Positions 1 to 8,128 of a stretch of DNA of 37,986 nucleotides are shown in pieces. How positions within the stretch are numbered: the stretch's first letter is position 1; the number at the start of each line of letters is the position of its first letter. A program made the translations under genes and the position numbers. Source of the stretch: a bacterium (GTDB lineage: Bacteria; Patescibacteriota; Saccharimonadia; CAILAD01; GCA-016700035); the NCBI GenBank assembly GCA_020854115.1, contig JADZGC010000012.1, forward strand, positions 64,301 through 102,286, given 5' to 3'. The notes below the pieces were generated by a model. It was not told the DNA's origin, made no database searches, and saw only the letters and a list, made by a program, of their open reading frames with translations.

Positions 1-99
1 GACGTGACGATTCTGTCAAAAAAACACAGCAGAATCGACCTGATCTGACGGAATTATGAAGAAATATTGATAATTTTACATAAAGTCCGTCAAAAAGTA

Positions 100-129
100 T
101 TGACAGATGAGCGCTTATGCTTATATGAT
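100..129 (+). promoter_or_regulatory. Strong sigma70-type promoter
   Basis: A perfect -35 TTGACA (100-105) and a near-consensus -10 TATGAT (124-129) are separated by 18 nt. The hexamers are followed 34 nt later by a small ORF with a Shine-Dalgarno site, so this probably drives the 36-aa ORF and the ABC exporter gene behind it. Confidence 0.75.
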
Positions 130-163
130 AGGAGTCAATACTATTAACCATAGGAGACGGCCC

Positions 164-274
164 ATGACTATCACGACTTCACAGCACACTATTGCTCGAA
201 TTCGATCTGCGTGCATTTCTGGCGAGCTGGCCTCTATGGTTAGCGGCGCACAAGCGCACACCATCTCTCAGTAA
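164..274 (+). CDS. 36-aa small protein of unknown function
   Basis: An ATG at 164 is preceded by AGGAG (152-156) at a good distance and lies just downstream of a strong promoter. It encodes 36 residues beginning MTITTSQHTIARIRS and ending GAQAHTISQ, with one Cys and no clear membrane segment. No family is recognised. It is the first reading frame of a transcript that continues towards the ABC exporter, so it could be an exported peptide or a regulatory leader ORF. The promoter and ribosome site are visible; translation and function are inferred. Confidence 0.45.
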   Translation: MTITTSQHTIARIRSACISGELASMVSGAQAHTISQ

Positions 275-394
275 GTTTTATATCTATTGCACTTTTGGTA
301 GTGACCCTCACTGTGTCACAGTCTATCTTTCATATTCCTTGGTAATTTCAGTAGCGTCATGTAGGAGGTTTTGACCATTTCTGACGCGGTGCAG

Positions 395-466
395 ATGCAT
401 ACGCACCGCCTTGGAGCTGGTCTGGATTCATTCCGGCAGTTCCGAAACTACACAATTCGTTCGTGA
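395..466 (+). CDS. Possible 23-aa upstream ORF coupled to the exporter gene
   Basis: ATG at 395 opens a 23-codon frame (MHTHRLGAGLDSFRQF...) whose TGA (464-466) overlaps the GTG (463) start of the ABC gene as GTGA. An AGGAGG (363-368) sits 26 nt upstream of this ATG. The frame is also open back to an ATT (377) or TTG (371) nearer that site. It may couple translation into the exporter, which lacks its own Shine-Dalgarno site. Between 275 and 394 nothing else coding is visible. The short length makes this tentative. Confidence 0.25.
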   Translation: MHTHRLGAGLDSFRQFRNYTIRS

Positions 467-2265
467 TCCGCACATCGAGATTGCGGAGAAAGAAGGGAAC
501 AGTGTTCCGAGAGTATCGACGATTGTATCGAGCAATGTCTCGATATGACGAGTGCCGACAGATGCAGCCCGATATTCGCAAGAATATCAAGCTGACATTG
601 CTATGGATGGCATCTGGTGAAATGATGCTCCTTTTTCAGGCATACCCGATCAAACTTTACATTGATCGGGGGCTGAAGGATGCAGATAATCTTGGCACTT
701 GGACACTGGTTGTGGGGCTGGCCGTGCTGGCTGCACACCTGCTCGAAGAGGGCATTGATCAGCTAGTGACACGCTTTCGATTTCGGGCTTTGTGGGGAAA
801 CTACAAGCTCATCAACGTGCTTGGGGCTAAGCATCTCCTGCGTCTTGGAGCCAGCTTCCACACCAACAGTTCGTCAGGTGAGAAGGATTCTATCGTAGCG
901 CGCAATCACAAAAAGATTGATGTGCTCACGGACCAGCTCGTCTTTAATACCGGACCGTTGTGCTTTCGCATTTGCGCCATCCTGCTCTTTAGCTTCTCGG
1001 CTGATTGGCGGGCTGGCATTCTAGCGATAGCGTCTGTTGTGAGTTATCTGCTGGTACTTCGGTACTCGCAGGGCTTGAGTTGGCCGCATTTCTTGGAATT
1101 TCGCGAGCAGTTTAAGGCGATCGAGATTTCAGAAGGGGAGTTGTCTCACCATGCATTGACGATTGACGAACAAGGACTGGTCAAAGACTTCTCCGATAAT
1201 CATGCGTCGAAGATGCAGGGTCTGTATGACGCAGAGTTGATCGCCGTGCCGCGCTGGCGCCGCCATATGGGCTTGCAGTTTATCTGCTTGGCCTTCTTGC
1301 GCGCGTGCTACTATCCGCTGGCGTATATCGCTTGGCGGGATGGCGTTTCGGTAGGTACTTTGATCCTGTTGTCCGGCATCTTGGAGCGCATGTGGAGCAA
1401 CCTCGGTCGTTTCCACGAGCTCCAGCGCACGATGCGCGAAGGGGTTCCGGCCCTGACTGAAATGGCGGATCTCCTCGAGCTCCAGCCAGCTGTAGAGACG
1501 ACCCAATCTCCACGGACCATCACATGCCCGCGAGGTGAGATAGTTTTTTCGAGCGTCTCATTCTCCTACGGGAATGGTGGTCTGACTGCATTGTCAGACA
1601 TAAACTTCAGGATTCACCCTGGCGAGATGATCGCACTGATTGGTGCATCTGGTGGTGGAAAATCGACCATTGCCCGTCTGGCGATGCGGCTATATGATCC
1701 CACCGCTGGGTCAATTACCTTCGATGGCATTGATCTGCGCGAACTATGCCCTCAGTACTTGAGGCGTTCGCTAATCGGCTATGTCGCTCAAGACAATGTT
1801 CTTTTTGATCGTTCGATCGGAGAGAACATCAAGATCGGCAACCCCTCAGCATCGTGCGAGGATATGAAGCTAGCTGCCAAGTCGGCCGCAATCGCTGAGT
1901 ACATTGAATCGCTTCCAGAAGGCTACGATACGTTGGTTGGCGAGCGCGGCGTCAAGCTGAGTGGCGGTCAGAGACAACGCTTGGCTTTGGCTCGCGCGTT
2001 AATCAAGAACCCAGTGCTACTAGTTCTTGATGAACCGACCAGTGCTCTTGATGCTGAGAGTCAGGATTTGGTCAAGGATACGCTGCGCGAACTAGCAGAT
2101 CGACGGGTTTCGACGCTCATCATTGCTCATCGCATGTCGACCATCGAGCCCGCTGATCGGATTATTTCGCTGGACAGTGGTTCAATTGAGTTCATCGGAA
2201 CTGTCGCAGAGCATGAAGCTCACGACGGAATCTACATGGATCTCAAGCGTCGCGAAGGATTGTGA
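463..2265 (+). CDS. ABC exporter, fused membrane and ATPase domains
   Basis: A 600-residue half-transporter of the ABCB/MsbA-like exporter type, expected to act as a homodimer in the cytoplasmic membrane. Residues about 45-330 form the multi-helix membrane domain. The ATPase domain follows with Walker A GASGGGKST (394-402), signature LSGGQ (from 499), Walker B ending LDE (Asp523, Glu524) and the switch His556. No C39 peptidase domain is present, so it would not process a peptide itself. Two starts are possible: GTG 463, which overlaps the stop of a small ORF, or ATG 535 (Met25). Neither has a good ribosome site. The substrate cannot be told from sequence; small ORFs just upstream are candidate cargo only by position. 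Confidence 0.9.
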   Translation: MIRTSRLRRKKGTVFREYRRLYRAMSRYDECRQMQPDIRKNIKLTLLWMASGEMMLLFQAYPIKLYIDRGLKDADNLGTWTLVVGLAVLAAHLLEEGIDQLVTRFRFRALWGNYKLINVLGAKHLLRLGASFHTNSSSGEKDSIVARNHKKIDVLTDQLVFNTGPLCFRICAILLFSFSADWRAGILAIASVVSYLLVLRYSQGLSWPHFLEFREQFKAIEISEGELSHHALTIDEQGLVKDFSDNHASKMQGLYDAELIAVPRWRRHMGLQFICLAFLRACYYPLAYIAWRDGVSVGTLILLSGILERMWSNLGRFHELQRTMREGVPALTEMADLLELQPAVETTQSPRTITCPRGEIVFSSVSFSYGNGGLTALSDINFRIHPGEMIALIGASGGGKSTIARLAMRLYDPTAGSITFDGIDLRELCPQYLRRSLIGYVAQDNVLFDRSIGENIKIGNPSASCEDMKLAAKSAAIAEYIESLPEGYDTLVGERGVKLSGGQRQRLALARALIKNPVLLVLDEPTSALDAESQDLVKDTLRELADRRVSTLIIAHRMSTIEPADRIISLDSGSIEFIGTVAEHEAHDGIYMDLKRREGL

Positions 2266-2273
2266 TTTTACCT

Positions 2274-2304
2274 CGGCACACATGTTGTGCCGGGCTTTCT
2301 TTTT
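2274..2304 (+). terminator. Rho-independent terminator of the ABC exporter unit
   Basis: CGGCACA (2274-2280) and TGTGCCG (2286-2292) form a 7-bp stem with a 5-nt loop, followed by a T-rich stretch (to 2304). It lies 8 bp after the exporter stop codon. Confidence 0.8.
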
Positions 2305-2315
2305 CAAGATAGTGG

Positions 2316-2477
2316 CTACCAACCAGCTGCGAAGCTCCGCCAGATGATGAATCCGCAAAACACGAGACCCAACATGACGAGCAGCCCTGCTTGCCAAGCC
2401 TTGACTCCTTCGGGAACAGGGAGCACCCGGTCAGCTTTGCCCGGTATATGAAAGCCTAGTTTTGACTTGCGTTTCAT
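2316..2477 (-). CDS. 53-aa single-pass membrane protein
   Basis: Begins MKRKSKLGFHIPGK and holds one hydrophobic helix (about residues 28-46, core GLLVMLGLVFCGFIIW) near the C-terminus, ending RSFAAGW. The N-terminal half is basic and soluble, so a tail-anchored topology with the N-terminus inside is likely. Its ATG lies 6 bp beyond the stop of the GH114-type gene on the same strand, so the two are probably co-transcribed. No family is recognised. A role with the secreted glycosidase is possible only from position. Confidence 0.55.
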   Translation of the reverse strand: MKRKSKLGFHIPGKADRVLPVPEGVKAWQAGLLVMLGLVFCGFIIWRSFAAGW

Positions 2478-2483
2478 GTAAGT

Positions 2484-4139
2484 CTATTGTACTCCGCAGA
2501 AGTAGAGGAAGAACTGGAAGCAGCTTACTGTCTTACTGACGAGGGGAGAGGAAGCGGATTGGGTGCTGTTTTTTGCCTTGATCTGGTAGGTGTATGAGTC
2601 GAATACGTTGACTGGGGACTCTACAAACGATGTAGTTGTCGTGTTAATTGTATTCTTGCCTGGGCGTATGACATCATAACTCGTAGCGCCCGGTACTGCC
2701 GACCAGCTGAGCGTCAGCTTACAATTGTTCTTCCAGCTGCACGGTTCGAAGGACCATATGGCATAGTCGAGTGAGAAGTTTCTGAAAGTGGGTGCCGAAA
2801 GAGTCGTCGGTGTCTGTGTGGGCGGGATCGAGGTGGCAGCTGGAGGCGCCGTAGTTGGAGTCGGAGGTAGTGATGTTACGGTAGGGGGCACGCTAGTTGT
2901 GGTTGGTGGCACAGTCGTGGTAGTCGGAGGTACTGATGTTGTTGAAGGGGGATTGCTGGTAGCTCGGCTTGGGAATTCACCACAGGGCAGCAGATATCCT
3001 CCTCCTTCTGGTAATCCGAGTTTGTATTTTGCCACGTTGACACGGTATTTGCTGACGATCATACAATCTTTTATCGTTGTATACTCGGCGATCCAGACAG
3101 CTTTATTGGCATTCGTAAAGAGCTGTACGCCAGGATAATCTTTGCCATCTGCTCCTCGCATCCCACTGACCTGACTCGAGTCTGGTGCGTTCGTAATCGT
3201 GGTACATTCGGAGTATTGGATACATTCTTCTATCAGCGCCCAGTCAAAGTCATTTACAAGATCGTGGGCTTGCTCGAGATCGCCTTTGAGCCCAATACTC
3301 ATGCCCGCTTCGTGTGCCCAGCTAGCCAATGCTCTATTGTAGGCGATTTGGTCTTGGTAGGTAATGCCGGCATGGCCATTCACGACCACATTATCGAATC
3401 CATTGTCGTTACTCCAGTTTGTAATTTCATCAGGCTCGATCCCGTCAAAGCCCTTTGACTTACAGGCATTAATGCGACTTTGCATGATGGGCTTGAGGGC
3501 TTCTATCTGACGAATATCAAGCCAGTATGAACCATCCCATCCATCGTCCACGTCCCCGATGAGGTCTATCGATTTATGGGCTGCTACACCGTTGTATGGG
3601 ATGGGGGTAGTTCCCCAGGTATTTTTGCCTTCGGCTGACTGGGCGATGCGGTTTTTGTTTGGACCCCAAGTTCCCGGGAACAAATGAGCGTCTTTGCGAT
3701 AGTCTTCGAACACGCCGGCATCGAAATAACAGATTACTTTTTTGCCCATAGTGTGTAATTTTGCCACATCTTCAGCGGTAGTGTATTCCATGTCTAGGTC
3801 AAGGACATCTGCGCCTCCGGGTACGGGATTGCCATTACTGTCTACGGTCCCCATGTCTTTTGGATTATTGAAGTTGATACGTCCGCCCAGTATCCACGAG
3901 AGTTTTAGTGGTTTATCAGCGGTAGGCTTCCAGTAGGTAGCCGTCGTGGCTGCTCTTGAGGAAATGAGTAGAAAGCCTAAGACAATGATTCCAAGAATCG
4001 CAGCGATTGCCGTGACGATGGGAAAGCCTTTGGATTTATAGATCTGACTCGCAAACATTTGTTTGCCCCCTCTCTTTCGGGTGCGTGATAGGGTGCTCGT
4101 GGTCGCCTTCGAGACTTTTTTGTAGGTATTTTTTTTCAT
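2484..4139 (-). CDS. Signal-anchored GH114-type glycoside hydrolase with FN3 domain
   Basis: 551 residues. A basic N-terminus (KKNTYKKVSK, RTRKRGG) precedes a membrane anchor at about 38-62 ending SSRAA. Residues about 70-380 match the GH114 (endo-alpha-1,4-polygalactosaminidase-like) barrel, including KLSWILGG, VLDLDMEY, KKVICYFDAG, SYWLDIRQ, FDGIEPDE and DWALIEEC. A Thr/Pro linker of PPTTT-type repeats (about 390-440) leads to one FN3 domain and a Cys-aromatic-Cys tail, CFQFFLYFC. The family cleaves galactosaminoglycan, a biofilm or wall polymer; the substrate here is inferred. The enzyme is probably anchored outside the membrane. It is transcribed divergently from queA. Confidence 0.85.
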   Translation of the reverse strand: MKKNTYKKVSKATTSTLSRTRKRGGKQMFASQIYKSKGFPIVTAIAAILGIIVLGFLLISSRAATTATYWKPTADKPLKLSWILGGRINFNNPKDMGTVDSNGNPVPGGADVLDLDMEYTTAEDVAKLHTMGKKVICYFDAGVFEDYRKDAHLFPGTWGPNKNRIAQSAEGKNTWGTTPIPYNGVAAHKSIDLIGDVDDGWDGSYWLDIRQIEALKPIMQSRINACKSKGFDGIEPDEITNWSNDNGFDNVVVNGHAGITYQDQIAYNRALASWAHEAGMSIGLKGDLEQAHDLVNDFDWALIEECIQYSECTTITNAPDSSQVSGMRGADGKDYPGVQLFTNANKAVWIAEYTTIKDCMIVSKYRVNVAKYKLGLPEGGGYLLPCGEFPSRATSNPPSTTSVPPTTTTVPPTTTSVPPTVTSLPPTPTTAPPAATSIPPTQTPTTLSAPTFRNFSLDYAIWSFEPCSWKNNCKLTLSWSAVPGATSYDVIRPGKNTINTTTTSFVESPVNVFDSYTYQIKAKNSTQSASSPLVSKTVSCFQFFLYFCGVQ

Positions 4140-4276
4140 TTTTGTTGATTATTTACATTGATTAGCATAAGTATATTCAAGCTCATTTTAACATATGGAG
4201 TAGTCATGTATAGTGATGAGGCGATCTAATTGAAAAATAGCTGAGAAATATACGATACATCACAAAAGTTCACTCA

Positions 4277-5317
4277 ATGATGCACAAAAAGCCAATTCAA
4301 CCATTCGAATATACGCTGCCAAATGAGCTGATCGCTCAGCGACCTCCGGCAGTGAGAGGTGCATCGAGCCTCTTAGTGCTGGATCGAGCCTCGGGGGACA
4401 TGCAGGATAGGCGATATCGCGATTTGCCAGATTATGTTCGGCCGCAAGACGTTGTGGTGTTGAATGAAACCAAAGTAATCCCGGCCCGTCTCCATGCGGT
4501 CACTCAGTCTGGTGCACGCCGTGAACTATTTCTGACAGAGCGCCACCATGGCCCTATGCTAAGTCACGTGGGCCGCGCGATCTATAGGGGTAAGTTGCGA
4601 GCGGGGGATGTATTGCGGGTAGGTAAGGAGTCTATAGAAATCATCGAGATACTTGAAGATGGCGAAGCGCGCATCCGAGCCACTCTACCACTCGTAGTTT
4701 TGGCCGAGCGGGCAGGTGCCACTCCTTTGCCACCCTACATCAAACGCACGGCAGATAAAGCCGATGCAGAGAGGTATCAGACAGTCTTTGCACGACGCGA
4801 AGGTTCAGTGGCTGCACCAACTGCGTCACTCAATCTCACAAATGAGATTATGAATGAGATCAAGGATCGCGGTGCACAGATAGTGAAGCTCACATTACAC
4901 GTGGGGCGCGGTACATTTATGCCAATTCGTACAGATTCTCTCGAGCAGCACGTCATGCACCGTGAATATTATTCGATGCCTGTTAGTACCTTGAGAGCAA
5001 TTCGTCAGGCGCGCAAGTGTGGTGGTCGGGTCATTGCGGTTGGTACGACTGTCACGCGAGCGCTGGAGCATGCCGCGGCCAGCATCTTGGCTAATGAGGA
5101 TACGTCGATTCGTGACGAGGCTGACACTTTTATATACCCGGGGTATAGGTTTCAGTTAGTCGATATGCTGCTTACAAACTTTCATGCACCTGATTCGACC
5201 GTTTTGCAGCTAGCAGCAGCTTTTGCAGGTCCTCAATTCCTTAAACGCGCATATGACCATGCTCTAGCGAGTGATTATCGTTTCTTGAGCTACGGCGACT
5301 CTATGTTGATTTTGTAA
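4277..5317 (+). CDS. queA: tRNA preQ1 ribosyltransferase-isomerase QueA
   Basis: 346 residues, the normal family length. QueA transfers and isomerises the ribose of S-adenosylmethionine onto preQ1 at tRNA position 34 to make epoxyqueuosine. Family blocks visible are YTLPNELIAQRP near the start, LNETKVIPARL, PLPPYIKR, GSVAAPTASLN (usually GLHF), LTLHVGRGTF and NFHAPDST, and the C-terminal YRFLSYGDSMLI. No other queuosine gene is in the window, so preQ1 may be salvaged. The start chosen is the first of two adjacent Met codons; no strong ribosome site is visible. Confidence 0.95.
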   Translation: MMHKKPIQPFEYTLPNELIAQRPPAVRGASSLLVLDRASGDMQDRRYRDLPDYVRPQDVVVLNETKVIPARLHAVTQSGARRELFLTERHHGPMLSHVGRAIYRGKLRAGDVLRVGKESIEIIEILEDGEARIRATLPLVVLAERAGATPLPPYIKRTADKADAERYQTVFARREGSVAAPTASLNLTNEIMNEIKDRGAQIVKLTLHVGRGTFMPIRTDSLEQHVMHREYYSMPVSTLRAIRQARKCGGRVIAVGTTVTRALEHAAASILANEDTSIRDEADTFIYPGYRFQLVDMLLTNFHAPDSTVLQLAAAFAGPQFLKRAYDHALASDYRFLSYGDSMLIL

Positions 5318-5320
5318 TGG

Positions 5321-5995
5321 TTATATTTGCGGGAGTTTTTTTATCGATTTGTAGCCCTGCATAGTCGAAACAAGAGCTAGAACACACAGTGCGCCGAAGA
5401 GTAGTTGCCCAGCGAAAAACGTTAGTAGAGCGAAGAGAACTTGCAAGATTAGGAGTACGCGTAGGTAGCGGATGGCTTGGGCTGGACGCTTGGAGCGCAT
5501 AAGTATGATCGACAGTATGATGAGAGGAATGGTAAACGCGAGCATAATCGCACCTGACAGGCGGACATCTGATGCGGTGAGACCTGTATCTGTCCCCGAG
5601 GATGCAATATAGCCATCGGGGTCGAGCATAAAATACAGCCCGCCTAGGCTATTAAAGCCTGCTATGGCAATCATAATCCAGCTGGCGATTCGGATTTCTT
5701 TGATGTGACCCATCGAAGGTATGGCAACTTGATCGACCGGGATAGGTGTATTGGGTGGTGGTACTGCCGAAGCCGCGCCTGTAGTTGCTGGGGGTGCAGG
5801 AGTTGTAGGGGGTGCAGGAGTTGTAGGGGGTGCAGGAGTTGTAGGGGGGATGGTTGGTTTGGCTGATACTGTTGTGGCAGTTGTCTGATTTGATGTCAGC
5901 GGCTTGCCACAATTGCCACAAAATGGAGCCTCAGCTTTGGTCGGCTGATGACAGTATGGGCAGATTACTTCTGATGCTTGGCTTCCTGCCGGCAT
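5321..5995 (-). CDS. Zinc-ribbon membrane protein with TTPAPP linker
   Basis: 224 residues from ATG 5995, chosen because AAGGAAG lies 5 nt upstream. Longer in-frame starts would run into the preceding gene. A zinc ribbon of two CxxC pairs (CPYCHQ, CGNCGKP) is followed by a Pro/Thr linker with three TTPAPP copies, then about four membrane helices. The start is 37 bp after the PrsW-like gene stop on the same strand, and that protein also ends in a zinc ribbon, so the pair probably works together. The molecular role is unknown. Confidence 0.75.
   Translation of the reverse strand: MPAGSQASEVICPYCHQPTKAEAPFCGNCGKPLTSNQTTATTVSAKPTIPPTTPAPPTTPAPPTTPAPPATTGAASAVPPPNTPIPVDQVAIPSMGHIKEIRIASWIMIAIAGFNSLGGLYFMLDPDGYIASSGTDTGLTASDVRLSGAIMLAFTIPLIILSIILMRSKRPAQAIRYLRVLLILQVLFALLTFFAGQLLFGALCVLALVSTMQGYKSIKKLPQI
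5793..5846 (+). repeat. Three perfect 18-bp tandem repeats inside a coding linker
   Basis: GGTGCAGGAGTTGTAGGG occurs three times without a break (5793-5810, 5811-5828, 5829-5846). The unit is a multiple of three and encodes TTPAPP on the minus strand, so copy-number change would only alter linker length. Confidence 0.95.
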
Positions 5996-6032
5996 GGGCA
6001 CTTCCTTCATATTTGTTAGCATTGTAGCATGG

Positions 6033-6812
6033 CTAGGTCTTTTGTCCGCAGTACACGCAGTAGAGAGTGTGGTCAGGATTTGGCCGCCCGCATGAGCGAC
6101 AAAAGTGATTGGTGCCGTCGGCGCTGAGCTGTAGCTCCTTGTCGTGTTGTTGAGCGTACCGGTATAGCTTGAACACACCAAGGTTGAGCGATATTCCTAA
6201 GACTACCGATGCAATGGTAAATGGTCCCAGTCGTGAGAATACGCCGAAGTCATAGAGGCCATGGAGAATGATGGCAGTCAGTAAGCCTACCACTACCATC
6301 CATGTTCCGCGCCCAGTGACCTTGCGTCTAGCTAGAAAGAATCCAAACCACATTGCGAATCCTATGTGTAGAAATGGCGTAAAGATAATGCGGGCTAGAC
6401 CAGTACTAGCACCATCGGACAGGGTGTAGAGAATGTTTTCTATAAGTGCAAACATGACACTACTCATGCCGAAATAAAAAATGCCATCCGTCATTTCGTT
6501 GAAGTATGGTTTTTTGTAGAGCCATAGTGCCAGCGGAATAGATTTGGCGAGCTCTTCGACGATGCCGATAATCATCGAGGCAATAAATACCGACTGGATT
6601 GGTGCCGTACCATCTCTGAGGCTGACAAAAGCATCGTCTGATTGAATCGGATGTGTAACAAACACGATGACGATTGCCAGCAGGCCAAAAAGCAGCGAGG
6701 CTCGGACTGCACCTCGTGGCTCTTTTGATCCGCGATCATGAATAATCACATAGCGAATAAACCATGTTGCCGCGAGAATTTGGCCCGTAATGATCAAAAG
6801 ATAAGGTAGCAT
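6033..6812 (-). CDS. PrsW-family intramembrane protease with C-terminal zinc ribbon
   Basis: 259 residues with about seven membrane helices. The PrsW/CAAX-protease-like glutamyl motifs are present: EELAK (Glu86, Glu87, Lys90), Glu125 in FALIEN, His149 in FLHIGF, and HGLYD (His184, Asp188). The C-terminus carries a zinc ribbon (Cys238, Cys241, Cys252, Cys255), an addition compared with the basic PrsW fold. PrsW proteins perform site-1 cleavage of membrane anti-sigma factors in Firmicutes; the target here is unknown. The downstream zinc-ribbon membrane protein is a candidate partner or substrate by position. Confidence 0.85.
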   Translation of the reverse strand: MLPYLLIITGQILAATWFIRYVIIHDRGSKEPRGAVRASLLFGLLAIVIVFVTHPIQSDDAFVSLRDGTAPIQSVFIASMIIGIVEELAKSIPLALWLYKKPYFNEMTDGIFYFGMSSVMFALIENILYTLSDGASTGLARIIFTPFLHIGFAMWFGFFLARRKVTGRGTWMVVVGLLTAIILHGLYDFGVFSRLGPFTIASVVLGISLNLGVFKLYRYAQQHDKELQLSADGTNHFCRSCGRPNPDHTLYCVYCGQKT

Positions 6813-6925
6813 ATGTATTTATGCTGGCTGTTCCGGGAGAGACTGTCAAGACGCTTAACCTTGTAGTTGCGTATGAATATGCCATAATACGTTAGTTCTT
6901 GTTCCTTACTACAAACGAGGTGGCC

Positions 6926-8014
6926 GTGAGTGCTTCTGATCTGAACAAGATGAGTCCTGATCAACTGCGACAGAAGATTCGAAGCTTTGATTGGCCAGAG
7001 ATCTTTCGGATCTTTTCAACCATGGTTACGCCACACATCCAGGCACAGGAGTTGTTTGAGGAGCTGCCATATGACTCGTCGAGTGCATTGCATGACCTGA
7101 CACAAGTGAGTTACCCACCCAAGCCCAGTTCCCTGAGAGATGTGAGGGCATTAGCTGGATTGGCGACACCAAATCGCGAGCCTCTGATCACACGAGTGTT
7201 TTCTGACCGCCCGGATCAGCTCAACGAGCTGTATAATCACGCTCGAGATGATCGGCCGGTGGCAATCTTCATGGCGCATGACGACATCACCGATATCGGT
7301 CGCGTGCTGCCAGAAGTGTTGGTCGCACTCTGCGAATATCACGCAGATCTGGCGGTGGGTGAGGCGACTCGAGGAAGTGATACGTGGGAGCAGGCGGCCG
7401 AGCGCATGTATCAGGTACTTTGTCACAAGTTTCACATCATCTTGGCTGGTACCTTGCGATTGGTTGGTGCACTTGGCTTCCCTGTCGCAGACTTGCTGGC
7501 AAATATCGGCTGGGTGCACTTCAGCTTCCCGATCACAGAATCGACTCGTGAATCTGAGTTGCCGGTTGAGCTCATGCGAGTTTCCAATCGCCTGATGCGC
7601 ATGGAGCTCGAGGAGATGCTGCGCAATCACGGCGGCATTGTTGGTCTGGCCGGCCCTGGTTCGGTCGATAAGCGGCAGCCGCTTCATCAGTTGACGAGCT
7701 GGTTGCAGCACATTCCTGACCGCTATCGTGATCGGTACCGTGTCACGAGGCACGTGCAGCCGATTCATGCCGGAACGGCTGACCTAATCAAGGACATGTA
7801 TGTTCTGCCGGTTGCGGCTAAGGTCACCGGTGCGTCGCCATTCGTGCAGACTGGCCGGCTCCAGCGCGTGCGGCATCTCGATGACCTCCATCAGATCATG
7901 GAATGGATCGCTGACACCTGCACGCGTTGTAGCTTCGAGATTACTGTCTATCATCGTGATCCGCAGCGTTGGCGATCGGCGCTTCTGCGTTGGCGTCGCG
8001 ACGGACGCGAATAG
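6926..8014 (+). CDS. Unrecognised protein with HX4D motif, possibly PlsC-like
   Basis: 362 residues from GTG 6926, chosen because GAGG (6917-6920) sits 5 nt before it; the frame is open further upstream to TTG 6899. The sequence has AIFMAHDDITD with His118 and Asp123 in HX4D spacing, a later GLAGPGSVDK and then YVLPVA. That order recalls blocks I, III and IV of 1-acyl-glycerol-phosphate acyltransferases, but the match is weak and the EGTRS block is not conserved. It appears cytosolic, with no signal peptide and only a moderately hydrophobic stretch after residue 170. A single-gene unit with its own terminator. Function uncertain. Confidence 0.7.
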   Translation: MSASDLNKMSPDQLRQKIRSFDWPEIFRIFSTMVTPHIQAQELFEELPYDSSSALHDLTQVSYPPKPSSLRDVRALAGLATPNREPLITRVFSDRPDQLNELYNHARDDRPVAIFMAHDDITDIGRVLPEVLVALCEYHADLAVGEATRGSDTWEQAAERMYQVLCHKFHIILAGTLRLVGALGFPVADLLANIGWVHFSFPITESTRESELPVELMRVSNRLMRMELEEMLRNHGGIVGLAGPGSVDKRQPLHQLTSWLQHIPDRYRDRYRVTRHVQPIHAGTADLIKDMYVLPVAAKVTGASPFVQTGRLQRVRHLDDLHQIMEWIADTCTRCSFEITVYHRDPQRWRSALLRWRRDGRE

Positions 8015-8022
8015 TCTTCTAA

Positions 8023-8057
8023 GACCATCTGGGCTTATATGTTCAGGTGGTTTTTCT
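8023..8057 (+). terminator. Rho-independent terminator
   Basis: ACCATCTG (8024-8031) pairs with CAGGTGGT (8044-8051), with one G-U pair, and runs into TTTTT. It ends the 6926-8014 transcript. Confidence 0.75.
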
Positions 8058-8128
8058 TATGCTTGAGAAGTGTGTGCTTGGATTGTAGAATCATACAGAT
8101 TTCTTGTTCGAAAACTAGAAAGGCACCT

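Noticed and set aside
192-374. 60-codon plus-strand frame starting inside the 36-aa ORF
   Set aside because: Its start is TTG without a ribosome site, it overlaps the better-supported small ORF in another frame, and it has no coding character.
5793-5846. Possible CRISPR or regulatory repeat array
   Set aside because: The 18-bp units are contiguous without spacers and encode TTPAPP in frame. The 11731-11790 repeat is likewise a coding linker.
7151-7768. 205-codon antisense frame opposite the HX4D protein
   Set aside because: It is the mirror of a clearly real gene with a promoter, ribosome site and terminator. The antisense product has no family features.
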